DNA from: Streptococcus constellatus subsp. constellatus
Lineage (GTDB): Bacteria > Bacillota > Bacilli > Lactobacillales > Streptococcaceae
NCBI RefSeq assembly: GCF_023167545.1
Contig: NZ_AP014647.1
Coordinates: 868,001 to 932,000 of the forward strand
Length of the DNA: 64,000 bases
Direction of reading: 5' to 3'
The notes under the pieces are model-generated. The model was not told the DNA's origin. It was given only the letters and a program-made list of their open reading frames with translations, and ran no database searches. The first letter of the stretch is position 1; each line of letters opens with the position of its first letter. Below are positions 7,860 to 17,316 of the stretch, in pieces. Both the position numbers and the translations under genes were made by a program.

Positions 7860-9563
7860 TTATTTTTTCTTTGGAGCATGAATAGCCATGCCGAGTACGT
7901 CTGCAAATGCTTCGTACATAACTTCTGAGAATGTCGGATGACCGTGAATGGTCTTGAGCATCTCTTCCACCGTGATTTCCATTTCGATGATAGTAGAGGC
8001 TTCATTGATTAACTCGGCTGCAGCGGGACCGATGATGTGAACACCGAGAACTTCTCCGTATTTCTTATCAGCAATTACTTTGACAAATCCTTGAGCAGCA
8101 TCAGATGCAATTGCTCGTCCGTTTGCTGCGAAGTTGAATTCGCCGATAGCTATATCATATTTTTCTCGAGCTTGTTCTTCTGTCAGACCGACTGCCGCAA
8201 CTTCTGGCAAAGTGTAGATGGCTGCTGGAGTTAGATTTAATTTAGCAACTACGTGATTGCCTTTGAGAGCATTCTCTGCAGCTACTTCTCCCATACGAAA
8301 GGCTGCATGCGCCAACATCTTGGTACCGTTAATATCTCCAGGCGCGTAAATTCCTGAAACAGAAGTTTCCATATATTCATTGACCTTGATACGACCTCGG
8401 TCTAGTTCAAAGTCAACCTCGCCAATTCCCTCCAAATCAGGCACTCGTCCGATAGAAAGCAAAGCTTTATCAGCTATGATATCTTCCTTTCCTGCAACTT
8501 TGATGCGGAGCTTGCCATTTTCTTCGACAATTTCTTCCAACTTGGTCTTTGTCAAAATGGTCATGCCCTTGCGGTCAAGAATGAGTCGAAGGTTTTTAGA
8601 GACTTCTGCATCCATAGCTGGAACAATCCGATTCATCATTTCAACAACCGTCACCTTGCTACCAAAGGTCATGAAAGCCTGTCCTAGCTCAATACCAACA
8701 ACGCCACCACCGATGATTACTAAACTTTCTGGAACTTCCTTCATATCCAGAATATCATCGCTAGTCATAACAAGTGATGATTCCATGCCTGGAACGTTAA
8801 TCTTGCTGACTTTTGATCCACCAGCTAAGATAATCTTCTTGGTCTCAAGAAGTTCAGCACCATTCACCAAGACATTCTTATCTTTGGTAATGGTACCAAT
8901 TCCTTTGTAAACATCAACGCCGTAGCTGCGAAGCAGACCTGCAACGCCTCCGACAAGTGTATTGACAACCTTGTTTTTGGTTTCCAAAACTTTATCCATA
9001 TTGACAGTAAAGTTTGGATTTTCAATGATAATACCACGGTTTGCTGCATGGGCTAGACTTTCAATAATTTCCGCATTGTGAAGATAGGTCTTAGTCGGGA
9101 TACAGCCACGGTTGAGGCAGGTTCCACCTAGTTCAGATTTTTCAACAAGGGCAATCTTGCCTCCTAATTGAGCTGCTTTAATCGCTGCCACATAGCCAGC
9201 TGGTCCGCCACCAATAACCACAATATCATAAGCATCATCACTCTTATTATCATCGTTAGAAGTTGTGGTTGCAGTTGGTGTTGAACTAGCATCTGAAGCA
9301 GCCACAGTAGTCGGAATATTTTCTCCTTCTTCGCCCAGATAACCGATAACTTCCGTTACAGGAACAGTCTCACCGTCTCCTTTCAAGATAGCAATCAAGT
9401 AGCCATCTTCCTCTGCTTCTAACTCCATGCTGACTTTATCTGTCATGATTTCCAGAAGGATTTCTCCTTCTTTTACAAATTCGCCAACTTTTTTATTCCA
9501 TTGAACAATCTGTCCTTCTGTCATATCAACGCCGGCTTTTGGCATAATTACTTCTAAGGCCAT
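7860..9563 (-). CDS. acoL: Dihydrolipoamide dehydrogenase (E3) with N-terminal lipoyl domain
   Basis: FAD enzyme that reoxidises dihydrolipoamide with NAD+ in the 2-oxoacid/acetoin dehydrogenase complex. 567 aa, about 100 longer than plain E3 because residues 1-80 form a lipoyl domain with the acceptor Lys43 in the TDKVSME hairpin. A Thr/Ser-rich linker follows (~88-108). The E3 core has the FAD motif GGGPAGYVAA, the redox disulfide GGTCLNRGCIPTK, the NAD motif GGGVVGIELGQ, and the C-terminal His-Glu pair in HGHPTFSEV. The downstream lplA supplies lipoylation. This architecture matches the pneumococcal enzyme. Confidence 0.96.
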   Translation of the reverse strand: MALEVIMPKAGVDMTEGQIVQWNKKVGEFVKEGEILLEIMTDKVSMELEAEEDGYLIAILKGDGETVPVTEVIGYLGEEGENIPTTVAASDASSTPTATTTSNDDNKSDDAYDIVVIGGGPAGYVAAIKAAQLGGKIALVEKSELGGTCLNRGCIPTKTYLHNAEIIESLAHAANRGIIIENPNFTVNMDKVLETKNKVVNTLVGGVAGLLRSYGVDVYKGIGTITKDKNVLVNGAELLETKKIILAGGSKVSKINVPGMESSLVMTSDDILDMKEVPESLVIIGGGVVGIELGQAFMTFGSKVTVVEMMNRIVPAMDAEVSKNLRLILDRKGMTILTKTKLEEIVEENGKLRIKVAGKEDIIADKALLSIGRVPDLEGIGEVDFELDRGRIKVNEYMETSVSGIYAPGDINGTKMLAHAAFRMGEVAAENALKGNHVVAKLNLTPAAIYTLPEVAAVGLTEEQAREKYDIAIGEFNFAANGRAIASDAAQGFVKVIADKKYGEVLGVHIIGPAAAELINEASTIIEMEITVEEMLKTIHGHPTFSEVMYEAFADVLGMAIHAPKKK

Positions 9564-9594
9564 GTTTTTATTTTCCTCTCATTTAAACTTTCTC

Positions 9595-10638
9595 TTATAC
9601 CAACATTGAAATTGGGTCTTCAATCAGTTCTTTTAGGTCTTTCATGAATTTAGCACCTGCCATACCGTCCACGACTCGGTGGTCAATGGTTAATCCAAGA
9701 CTCATAATTGGTCGAATCACAATTTCTCCGTTTACTACGACTGGTTTTTCAATGGTTGAGCTAACTCCCAAAATCGCAGAGTTAGGCTGATTGATAATCG
9801 GGCCAAAGGATTGGACACCAAACATGCCCAGATTGCTGATGGTGAAGGTAGAATTTTGCAGCTCGCTCGGTGCCAGCTTGCCATCCAGGGTCCGGCCGAT
9901 GATATCCTTGAAGGCCACAACTAGCTCAGACAGACTCATCTTCTCAGCGTTGTAGACTACAGGTGTCATGAGACCATTATCCATACCGACAGCCATGGCC
10001 AGATTGACATAGTTGTGGGTGATGATGGTCTTGCCGTCCTCGGTCAGGGAGGAATTGAGATAAGGGTGCTTCATCAGGGTCTTAACCACAGCCAACGACA
10101 GCAAATCTGTGACCGTCACCTTCTTGCCGGTCGCTTCCATGATTGGATCTATAACCTTCTTGCGTAGGGCCAGCATTTCCGTCATATCCACATCATAGTT
10201 GAGGGTAAAGGTCGGCGCCGTCAGATAGGAATCCACCATCCGTTGGGCGATAACCTTGCGCATCGGTGTCATTGGAATACGCTCAATCTCACCGTAAGGC
10301 GTGATATTATCTGGTACTTCTTCAACCTTTTCAATAACAGCCGGCGACTTGATGCTGTCACTTTCGACATTTTCAGGCAGGAAGGCCAGGACATCCTTCT
10401 TCATAATCTTGCCGCGGTGCCCAGTTCCCTGAATCTCATTCCAGGCGATATTGTGCTCCTCGGCAATGCGCTTGGCCAGCGGTGAAATCCGAACCGCATG
10501 GGTATCTTGATAGGTTTCCACGTCTTCCTTGTGGACGCGACCGTTTGAGCCTGAACCGGAAACATCGTAAAGATTGATTCCCAGATCGTCTGCCAGCTTT
10601 CTAGCTGCAGGGGTCGCTCTTAATTTTTTGTCATCCAT
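9595..10638 (-). CDS. acoC: Dihydrolipoamide acyltransferase (E2) lacking a lipoyl domain
   Basis: Core acyltransferase of the complex. The protein starts directly with two peripheral subunit-binding modules (about residues 5-42 and 52-90, each ending in G-T/S-G...G-R-V/I-x-K-x-D-V), followed by the catalytic domain with the IDHRVVDGM active-site motif near the C-terminus. No lipoyl domain is present; it is carried by AcoL instead. I start at Met 10638 (MDDKKLRATP), which matches related proteins; an upstream in-frame Met at 10680 gives 14 extra residues and a poor match. The central part of the gene is visibly GC-richer than acoL and acoB. Confidence 0.93.
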   Translation of the reverse strand: MDDKKLRATPAARKLADDLGINLYDVSGSGSNGRVHKEDVETYQDTHAVRISPLAKRIAEEHNIAWNEIQGTGHRGKIMKKDVLAFLPENVESDSIKSPAVIEKVEEVPDNITPYGEIERIPMTPMRKVIAQRMVDSYLTAPTFTLNYDVDMTEMLALRKKVIDPIMEATGKKVTVTDLLSLAVVKTLMKHPYLNSSLTEDGKTIITHNYVNLAMAVGMDNGLMTPVVYNAEKMSLSELVVAFKDIIGRTLDGKLAPSELQNSTFTISNLGMFGVQSFGPIINQPNSAILGVSSTIEKPVVVNGEIVIRPIMSLGLTIDHRVVDGMAGAKFMKDLKELIEDPISMLV

Positions 10639-10793
10639 GATCTCTCTCATTCTTAAATAATTCATTGGTCGAGGCAACATTTGCCCTTATTTTTGTTTTT
10701 ATTCTAGTAATATTAGCAAAAATCAGATTTTTATTCTCAGTTATTTATACATAATTTAAATTACGTAAATGTTAATCATTGTTTATCTACACC

Positions 10794-11786
10794 TTACTCT
10801 TTATGATAAGTCTTACGGATAGTGTCTTTGATGGATTCTACTGTCGGAATCATGGCATTTTCAAGATTTTGAGCATAAGGCATCGGCACGTCTTCTCCAG
10901 CACAGCGACGAATCGGTGCATCCAGATAGTCAAAGGCTTCAGACTCAGATATAATAGCCGAAATTTCTCCGATATAGCCGCTGGTCTTATGGGCATCGTT
11001 GACCAGAACGACTTTTCCTGTTTTTTTAACTGAGTTAATAATAATATCTTTATCAAGTGGTACCAAGGTACGAGGATCGACTACTTCTACTGAAATGCCT
11101 TCTTCTGTCAATTCTTCAGCTGCTTGCATAACTCTGCGGAGCATTTTTCCATAAGTCACAACTGTTACGTCCATTCCTTCTTTTTTGATGTCACCAACAC
11201 CGAGAGGGATTGTATAATCAGGGTCAAGTGGAACTTCGCCTTTTTGGTTGAATTCTGATTTATACTCAAGGATAATAACAGGATTGTTGTCGCGAATTGA
11301 AGATTTCAACAATCCCTTCATATCTGCGGGAGTTCCAGGTGCTACGACTTTGAGACCGGGAATATGGGTAAACCAAGATTCTAAAGATTGCGAGTGTTGA
11401 GCAGCTGATCCGACACCATTTCCAGCTGCGCAACGAATTGTTAGCGGAACTTGTCCTTTACCACCAAACATATAACGTGTTTTAGCAGCCTGGTTGACAA
11501 TCGCATCCATGGCAATGACAGAAAAGTCCATGAAAGTCATATCTACAATAGGACGAAGGCCTGTCATGGCAGCTCCTGCTGCAGCTCCTGAAATAGCTGC
11601 TTCAGAAATTGGACAATCACGTACTCGTTCTGGACCGAATTCTTCTAACATTCCGACGGATGTTCCGAAATCTCCTCCGAAAATGCCGACATCTTCTCCC
11701 ATTAACAACACATTTTCATCAAGACGCATTTCCTCAGACATGGCAAGGATAATGGTGTCACGGAAAGACATTGTTTTTGTTTCCAT
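10794..11786 (-). CDS. acoB: Pyruvate/acetoin dehydrogenase E1 beta subunit
   Basis: Beta chain of the thiamine-diphosphate dependent decarboxylase E1. 330 aa with the transketolase pyrimidine-binding domain (MGEDVGIFGG near residue 28, ISEAAISGAAAGAA) and the C-terminal transketolase domain with DPRTLVPLD. GGAG precedes the ATG. It lies 20 bp after acoA and about 155 bp before acoC; no terminator is visible in that gap. It pairs with acoA to form the alpha2beta2 E1. Confidence 0.96.
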   Translation of the reverse strand: METKTMSFRDTIILAMSEEMRLDENVLLMGEDVGIFGGDFGTSVGMLEEFGPERVRDCPISEAAISGAAAGAAMTGLRPIVDMTFMDFSVIAMDAIVNQAAKTRYMFGGKGQVPLTIRCAAGNGVGSAAQHSQSLESWFTHIPGLKVVAPGTPADMKGLLKSSIRDNNPVIILEYKSEFNQKGEVPLDPDYTIPLGVGDIKKEGMDVTVVTYGKMLRRVMQAAEELTEEGISVEVVDPRTLVPLDKDIIINSVKKTGKVVLVNDAHKTSGYIGEISAIISESEAFDYLDAPIRRCAGEDVPMPYAQNLENAMIPTVESIKDTIRKTYHKE

Positions 11787-11806
11787 TATTGTTCAATCTC
11801 CTCTCT

Positions 11807-12775
11807 TTAATCTGCATAAATATCTTCAAAAGCTGATTCAAGCGGTGGGAATGGACTTTCTGCCGCGAATTTTACAGATGCTTCTACTGCTTCTTTAACC
11901 TCTGCTTGAATAGCCTCTAACTCTTCATCGCTTGCAATCTGATTTGCGAGTAAATATTTACGAAGATTTTCGATTGGATCTTTTTTCTTCCATTCTTCTA
12001 CTTCTTCACGAGTACGGTATTTACCTGGGTCAGAAGATGAATGTCCCAACCAACGATAGGTCACACTCTCAATTAAGACAGGTCCTTTACCACTGCGAAC
12101 ATGCTCTACAGCTTTTTGGAAACCTTCATAGACATCCAAAACATTATTGCCATCTTCGATGAACATACCTGGAACGCCATAAGCTGCGCTGCGCTCGTGA
12201 ATATGCTCTATATTGGTCATTTTCTTAATATCCGCAGAAATACCATAGCCATTATTGATACAATAGAAAATCACTGGCAAATTCCAAATAGAGGCCATAT
12301 TAACCGCTTCATGAAAAACACCTTCGTTCGTTGCTCCGTCACCAAAGAAACAGACAACGATCTTTCCTGTATGATGCATTTGCTGAGTAAGGGCTGCACC
12401 GACTGCGATTCCTATACCTCCGCCAACAATACCATTTGCTCCTAAATTTCCAGCATCCAAATCAGCAATGTGCATGGAGCCACCTTTTCCTTTGCAGGTT
12501 CCATTGTATTTGCCCATGATTTCTGCCATCATGCCATTCAGGTCAATTCCTTTAGCAATCGCCTGACCATGCCCACGATGGTTAGATGTAATCAAATCAT
12601 CAGGATTGAGGGCCAACATAGCTCCAACGCTTGCTGCTTCTTCTCCAACTGAAAAGTGAGTCATACCTGGAACTTTCCCCTTTTTCACGAGTTGAGCAAT
12701 TTTTAGGTCCATCCGACGAATTTCTTCCATCTTCCGAAACATCTCTAACAAGAGATTTTTATCTAACATTGCCAT
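11807..12775 (-). CDS. acoA: Pyruvate/acetoin dehydrogenase E1 alpha subunit
   Basis: Alpha chain of E1 that binds thiamine diphosphate. About 322 aa, with HRGHGQAIAKG and the ThDP/Mg motif GDGATNEGVFHEAVN...INNGYGIS. The start at 12775 is set by AGAAAGG eight bases upstream; the longer frame to 12811 runs into the promoter. First gene of acoA-acoB-acoC-acoL-lplA. By homology in streptococci the operon may serve as pyruvate dehydrogenase rather than for acetoin; the sequence alone does not decide between the two. Confidence 0.95.
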   Translation of the reverse strand: MAMLDKNLLLEMFRKMEEIRRMDLKIAQLVKKGKVPGMTHFSVGEEAASVGAMLALNPDDLITSNHRGHGQAIAKGIDLNGMMAEIMGKYNGTCKGKGGSMHIADLDAGNLGANGIVGGGIGIAVGAALTQQMHHTGKIVVCFFGDGATNEGVFHEAVNMASIWNLPVIFYCINNGYGISADIKKMTNIEHIHERSAAYGVPGMFIEDGNNVLDVYEGFQKAVEHVRSGKGPVLIESVTYRWLGHSSSDPGKYRTREEVEEWKKKDPIENLRKYLLANQIASDEELEAIQAEVKEAVEASVKFAAESPFPPLESAFEDIYAD

Positions 12776-12811
12776 ATTTTTTACCTTTCTAAACTTGGTT
12801 TCTACAATCAC

Positions 12812-12840
12812 ATTCTAACCAATCCTAAAAAAACTGTCAA
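12812..12840 (-). promoter_or_regulatory. Promoter of the aco operon
   Basis: Minus strand: TTGACA (12835-12840), exactly 17 bp, TAGAAT (12812-12817), about 35 bp before the acoA start. Confidence 0.8.
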
Positions 12841-12869
12841 AATTTATGCTTGCAGAATTTCACAAAGAA

Positions 12870-12900
12870 AAATCAGCTAACCTTGCTGGCAAGCTGATTT
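12870..12900 (-). terminator. Terminator downstream of the ATP-grasp gene
   Basis: AAATCAGCT (12870-12878) pairs with AGCTGATTT (12892-12900); it separates the esterase/ATP-grasp operon from the aco promoter. Confidence 0.75.
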
Positions 12901-12936
12901 GAATTGACAAAATAAAAATTTCACAAATAGATTTTT

Positions 12937-14097
12937 CTACTTTTTTCCAAAATCTTCTATCATTTGATTGATTTCTGAACGATTTGGTGTTGTTAAGATA
13001 TAATGAATATCTCCTTGTAAATCAGCAAAAGCCTGTGGCATAATTTTTACTGCTTTTAACTTATCACCGTATTTTTCACGCAACTCTTCTTCTGAATATA
13101 CATAATTTGAGGTTGAACGACGAGCAGTCACCAAGCCATATTGTGTTTCTACTTGAGACTGTGGGAAAGGTTCACCGTTTACAACAGCTGCATATCCACG
13201 ATAAAGGTCAATGGAATGAGCAAAGTTATACAAATCAATAGTGAAAGCGCCCGCTGGACGATTATTGTATTCTATGGCGATATAATCATCTCCATTATGG
13301 AAAAATTCAATATGGAAGAAACGTTCTTTCATGCCGAACGTTTTAATGATAGCTTCCCCATATTGACGTAATTTAGGATCCATATCTTTTATAATATAGT
13401 ATGAGTTTTCGTAATGATTTAATATTAAATCTAAAGGAGTATAAGCATAGTCGAAAGTTGTTGAAAACACAATATTTCCCTTTGAATCTAGTAGCCCGTC
13501 AAATGTACAAATTTGTCCAGAATCAACAAATTTTTCAAAGAAATAAACGGTTTGCTTATCCCATTCTTGCCTAAACTGTTCAACATCTTCACTGCTTTCA
13601 AGTTTATAAGTTCCCGCTGCGCCAACTCCATTATCTGGTTTCACAATCAATGGAAGACCAATTTTACTTACCGCCATGTCAACTGCCTGCAAGGTTTTTA
13701 CAATTTGACCAGGAACGACAGGAACTCCGGCCTTTTTAAAAAGTTTCTTCATTTCAGATTTGAATTTTGTCTTTTTCAAGTCTTTTGGTTTTGGTCCTAC
13801 AACATTGAACTGTTCACGCAATTTTGCATCTTGATCTAACCAATATTCATTGTGTGACTCAATGCGGTCAATTGGTCCGTGCTTGTAAAAAAGGAAGGCT
13901 ACAGCACGTTTCACTTCATCAAGATTTTCTAAATTTTCCACACGAAAATATTCTGTTAAAGCATTTTTCAACGGTTGATCTAGTTGATCATAAGGTTCCT
14001 GCCCGATGCCCAAAACAGTAATTCCTTTATTTGCAAGTTCAACAGTAAATTGTTGAAAATTTTGCGGATAATAAGGTGAAATAACGATATAGTTCAT
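12937..14097 (-). CDS. ATP-grasp domain protein, function unknown
   Basis: 386 aa, with a carbamoyl-phosphate-synthase-like pre-ATP-grasp domain followed by an ATP-grasp fold: the ATP-binding stretch PLIVKPDNGVGAAGTYKL (~150-168) and the metal-binding end IAIEYNNRPAG (~280). Such enzymes join a carboxylate to an amine or similar nucleophile through an acyl phosphate. The substrate cannot be inferred. It is co-oriented with and only 19 bp after the first of two esterase genes, so the three likely act on one metabolite. It is soluble, with no signal peptide. Confidence 0.8.
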   Translation of the reverse strand: MNYIVISPYYPQNFQQFTVELANKGITVLGIGQEPYDQLDQPLKNALTEYFRVENLENLDEVKRAVAFLFYKHGPIDRIESHNEYWLDQDAKLREQFNVVGPKPKDLKKTKFKSEMKKLFKKAGVPVVPGQIVKTLQAVDMAVSKIGLPLIVKPDNGVGAAGTYKLESSEDVEQFRQEWDKQTVYFFEKFVDSGQICTFDGLLDSKGNIVFSTTFDYAYTPLDLILNHYENSYYIIKDMDPKLRQYGEAIIKTFGMKERFFHIEFFHNGDDYIAIEYNNRPAGAFTIDLYNFAHSIDLYRGYAAVVNGEPFPQSQVETQYGLVTARRSTSNYVYSEEELREKYGDKLKAVKIMPQAFADLQGDIHYILTTPNRSEINQMIEDFGKK

Positions 14098-14116
14098 AAT
14101 AGTGTTTCCTTTCTAA

Positions 14117-14857
14117 TCATAGGTTTAATTGATTGAGAAAATAAGGCATTTGCTTGCGCCACCAAATCCAGTCATGCGAAACATCATATCCCCATTCAGC
14201 AAACCATGCCGGAATGTTCTTATGTTCAAAGGCTTCTTTTAAGGTGTAGAAAGAAGGTAGTCCGTCCTGTTCCCATGCACCAAGTCCTGTACAGACAATA
14301 ATATCAGCATTGCGACAGCGATCAATAAACCAGCCATCATTTTGATTCCAAATATAATCTGCCGGTGAATTTTGATAAATTATTTCATCCTCTAAACAAT
14401 CACCAACAAAATAGCGCGCATCATAAACTCCGCTCAGTGCAATGACTTTATTGAAGACATCGGGGTGCTGGAGAAAGAAATTAACAGCGTGATAGGCTCC
14501 CATGGAACAACCTGTCGTCATCATTGGATCAAACCAACCTGTTTTATGCTTGATAAAAGGAATGGCTTCCTCAATGACATAGCGCTCATAGGCTCGGTGC
14601 ATTTCTGCTCGGTCGTGAGGAGATTTCCAATCAGCCAGCCAGCTTTCACTATCTACACTACTCAAAGTGAAAAATTGGATTTTTCCTGTTTCGATAAACC
14701 ATGAGCAAGCCTCAATCATACTAAAATCTGCATATTCATTATGACTGCCTCCTGATGAAGCAAAAACGATTACAGGCATTCCAGCGTGTCCATAACGATT
14801 CACACACATTTCACGGCTTAAATTACCGCTCCAATGACTTAAAAATTCAACATGCAT
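14117..14857 (-). CDS. Putative esterase, alpha/beta hydrolase fold
   Basis: 246 aa, cytosolic. The nucleophile elbow is GCSMGAYHA (~115), and a plausible acid/His pair is contributed by the C-terminal WGYDVSHDW. The family is the putative-esterase group (enterochelin esterase/esterase D-like). It lies between a second esterase gene (34 bp upstream) and the ATP-grasp gene (19 bp downstream). The natural substrate is unknown. Confidence 0.8.
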   Translation of the reverse strand: MHVEFLSHWSGNLSREMCVNRYGHAGMPVIVFASSGGSHNEYADFSMIEACSWFIETGKIQFFTLSSVDSESWLADWKSPHDRAEMHRAYERYVIEEAIPFIKHKTGWFDPMMTTGCSMGAYHAVNFFLQHPDVFNKVIALSGVYDARYFVGDCLEDEIIYQNSPADYIWNQNDGWFIDRCRNADIIVCTGLGAWEQDGLPSFYTLKEAFEHKNIPAWFAEWGYDVSHDWIWWRKQMPYFLNQLNL

Positions 14858-14891
14858 ATAAATTCTCTTCTCATATTCTTAATTGATTTAT

Positions 14892-15716
14892 TTACCATTT
14901 TTCACTAAAGAAGCGAAGGCAATCAGGTAAATGCTCAGCCCAAGCCATTTCATTGTGTTCTGCACCGGCTTGGATATAAAACAATAGATTTTCCAAATCT
15001 AAACCACCTGCAATTAACTGACGAAAGTAGGTTAATGACGAATCAATATAAGCTTGCTTGATATTGCCAGCCATCAAGGTTTTATCTGTATCATCTGCTT
15101 CTTCTGTTCCAACATAAATATAAATATGCTGATCTGCTAATAAGTTATGACGTTCTATATAACGATTGAATGCTTCTTGGTGCAGCCAGTTCGCAGATGA
15201 GAAAACCCCCAAGCAACCGATTTGCTCTTGGTATTCAATTCCCATAAACTGCGTAATATTTCCACCCAAAGAAGAACCAACCATGCCCGTGTGTGCTCGG
15301 TCTGACTTAGTACGATAATGCTCGTCAACAAAGGGTTTGACAACTTCCATGACAAACTCAGCATACTCTGTCCCTTTGCCTCCAAATTCTATACCTGGAA
15401 TAGTTGACTCTTGGTATTTCCAAGCAGAATACTCATTCATTCGATTAAAACCGTCGTTGTCAATAGCTACCACAATCATTTTTTCAATGTCCGGATTTCG
15501 CTTAATTGTTGGAATAATCTTCCAAGAATGACCGCTAAAAGACTCCTTACTATAAAGGACATTTTGACCGTCATGAAAATAAACTACAGGATAAGATTTC
15601 TTAGTATTTTGCTCATAATTTCTAGGAAGGAGCACCCGAACACGACGCTTTTGTTTAGTATAAGGTACTTCTAATTCATGTGTTCTAACTTCAAGGTAAA
15701 AATAGGAATGGTTCAT
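14892..15716 (-). CDS. Putative esterase, esterase D/IroE-like
   Basis: About 274 aa alpha/beta hydrolase with the nucleophile motif GSSLGGN (~150), the oxyanion segment VVYFHDGQN and a C-terminal AGAEHNEMAWAEHL carrying the likely catalytic His. Start taken at ATG 15716 (MNHSYFYLE); a TTG at 15740 is the only upstream in-frame alternative. First gene of the three-gene operon, and a paralogue of its neighbour in fold though not close in sequence. Confidence 0.8.
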   Translation of the reverse strand: MNHSYFYLEVRTHELEVPYTKQKRRVRVLLPRNYEQNTKKSYPVVYFHDGQNVLYSKESFSGHSWKIIPTIKRNPDIEKMIVVAIDNDGFNRMNEYSAWKYQESTIPGIEFGGKGTEYAEFVMEVVKPFVDEHYRTKSDRAHTGMVGSSLGGNITQFMGIEYQEQIGCLGVFSSANWLHQEAFNRYIERHNLLADQHIYIYVGTEEADDTDKTLMAGNIKQAYIDSSLTYFRQLIAGGLDLENLLFYIQAGAEHNEMAWAEHLPDCLRFFSEKW

Positions 15717-15751
15717 TATCAGAAAACTTTCTATTTTCAAAATTTTTATCT

Positions 15752-15760
15752 ATTATATCA
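15752..15760 (-). promoter_or_regulatory. Extended -10 promoter of the esterase/ATP-grasp operon
   Basis: Minus strand TGA-TATAAT (TATAAT at 15752-15757); the -35 is poor. Confidence 0.55.
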
Positions 15761-15770
15761 TAAAATATGC

Positions 15771-15798
15771 AAAAAAGTTAGGAATTCCTAACTTTTTT
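15771..15798. terminator. Palindromic bidirectional terminator after trmFO
   Basis: A 28-bp perfect palindrome with A6/T6 ends, six or more bases on each side, between trmFO and the esterase promoter. Confidence 0.8.
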
Positions 15799-15847
15799 AA
15801 TACTTTTACAACTTATCGTCATTATTTCCATTTTTTCAGAAAGAAAA

Positions 15848-17182
15848 TTAGAGATTTTGATAGCTTTCGATAGCTTGTAGAGCTCGTTTTGCTATTTTTT
15901 CATAGCGTTCTTTCTTGTCTCGAATTCGAGGACCGTCCAATTCTTTGATAATTCCAAAGTTGATATTCATCGGCTGGAAATGTTTGCTGTCAGCGTGCGT
16001 GATATAATGAGGTAAGCTTCCAATAGCAGTTGTTTCTGGAAAGATCACAGCTTCTGCTCTATTGAAAAGACGAACTGCATTGATACTAGCTACGAGTCCA
16101 GATGCAGCGGATTCCACATATCCCTCTACACCAGTCATCTGACCCGCAAAGAAGATATTCTGTTGTTTTTTAGACTGAAAAGTTTGAGTCAGAAGATTCG
16201 GTGAATCCATGTAAGAATTACGGTGCATCACGCCATAGCGAACAAACTCTGCATTTTCCAAACCTGGAATCATCCGAAAAACGCGCTTCTGTTCGCCCCA
16301 TTTAAGATGTGTCTGAAATCCAACGATATTATAAAGGCTCCCAGCTGCATTGTCTTGACGAAGCTGAACGACTGCGTATGGCGTCTTAAATTCTCCATCA
16401 CGAGGACCTTGATAGTCATCTGGGTATTCCAAGCCGACCGGTTTCATAGGACCGTAGAGCATGGTTTTTATCCCTCTCTTAGCCATCACCTCAATCGGCA
16501 TGCAGCCTTCAAAATATTTTTCTTTTTCAAAAGCATTGAGAGGCGCTTCCTCAGCATTGATTAAAGCATCGTGAAAAGCTATAAATTCACTTTTAGTCAT
16601 GGGAGCATTTAGATAAGCAGCTTCTCCCTTGTCATAGCGAGACTTGAGATAAACTTTTTCCATATCAATCGTATTGACATCTACAATTGGTGCTGCAGCA
16701 TCATAAAAGTAAAATCCAATTCCACCATTTAGCGCATGGATTTTTTTGGCAAGTGCATCACTTGTCAAAGGACCTGTCGCAATAACAGTAATCGTATCGT
16801 CAGGGATTTCTGTTATTTCCTCACGAATAACCTCAATGAAAGGATGATTATTTAGCTCATCGGTGACTGATTTTGAAAAGCTCTCTCTATCAACCGCTAA
16901 CGCTCCTCCGGCCGGTACACGCGTAGCTTCTGCTGCTCGCATAATGATTGAATCCAAACGGCGCATTTCTTCTTTTAGCAGACCAACTGCGTTTGTCAGT
17001 GAATCTCCCCGCAGAGAATTAGAACAGACTAGTTCTGCAAAATCACTAGTCTTATGCTGAGGAGTGGATTTCATTCCGCGCATTTCGTACAGTTTAACAG
17101 GAATACCGCGTTTAGCAATCTGATAAGCTGCTTCGCTGCCAGCCAGACCAGCTCCTATGACATTGATGTAAGATTGAGACAT
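15848..17182 (-). CDS. trmFO: Methylenetetrahydrofolate-tRNA (uracil-5-)-methyltransferase TrmFO
   Basis: Folate/FAD-dependent enzyme that makes m5U54 in tRNA. 444 aa. N-terminal FAD motif [12 protein letters not shown], the [17 protein letters not shown] signature, and the C-terminal [26 protein letters not shown] precedes the ATG. A small GGGAG/CTCCC hairpin lies just upstream of the ribosome site, and the promoter begins inside the terminator of the upstream gene. Confidence 0.97.
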   Translation of the reverse strand: MSQSYINVIGAGLAGSEAAYQIAKRGIPVKLYEMRGMKSTPQHKTSDFAELVCSNSLRGDSLTNAVGLLKEEMRRLDSIIMRAAEATRVPAGGALAVDRESFSKSVTDELNNHPFIEVIREEITEIPDDTITVIATGPLTSDALAKKIHALNGGIGFYFYDAAAPIVDVNTIDMEKVYLKSRYDKGEAAYLNAPMTKSEFIAFHDALINAEEAPLNAFEKEKYFEGCMPIEVMAKRGIKTMLYGPMKPVGLEYPDDYQGPRDGEFKTPYAVVQLRQDNAAGSLYNIVGFQTHLKWGEQKRVFRMIPGLENAEFVRYGVMHRNSYMDSPNLLTQTFQSKKQQNIFFAGQMTGVEGYVESAASGLVASINAVRLFNRAEAVIFPETTAIGSLPHYITHADSKHFQPMNINFGIIKELDGPRIRDKKERYEKIAKRALQAIESYQNL

Positions 17183-17240
17183 ACAACGAATACCTCTTTG
17201 GGAGGGTTACTCCCACAAATCTTTCTAATTATTCTTTATC

Positions 17241-17249
17241 ATTATAACA
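17241..17249 (-). promoter_or_regulatory. Extended -10 promoter of trmFO
   Basis: Minus strand TGT-TATAAT; it follows directly on the T run of the preceding terminator. Confidence 0.6.
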
Positions 17250-17277
17250 AAAAAAGCCTCTACTGACGAGTGAGACT
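17250..17277 (-). terminator. Terminator of the nucleotidyltransferase-like gene
   Basis: Minus-strand RNA AGUCUC (17272-17277) pairs with GAGGCU (17255-17260, one G-U), followed by seven Us. Confidence 0.7.
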
Positions 17278-17316
17278 TTCTAGAGAAAATTAATAAAAAA
17301 ATGATTGGTCATGTAT

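Noticed and set aside
8380-8910. Long plus-strand ORF of 176 codons
   Set aside because: Lies wholly antisense to acoL, low-complexity Ser/Thr-rich translation; a shadow of the E3 codons.
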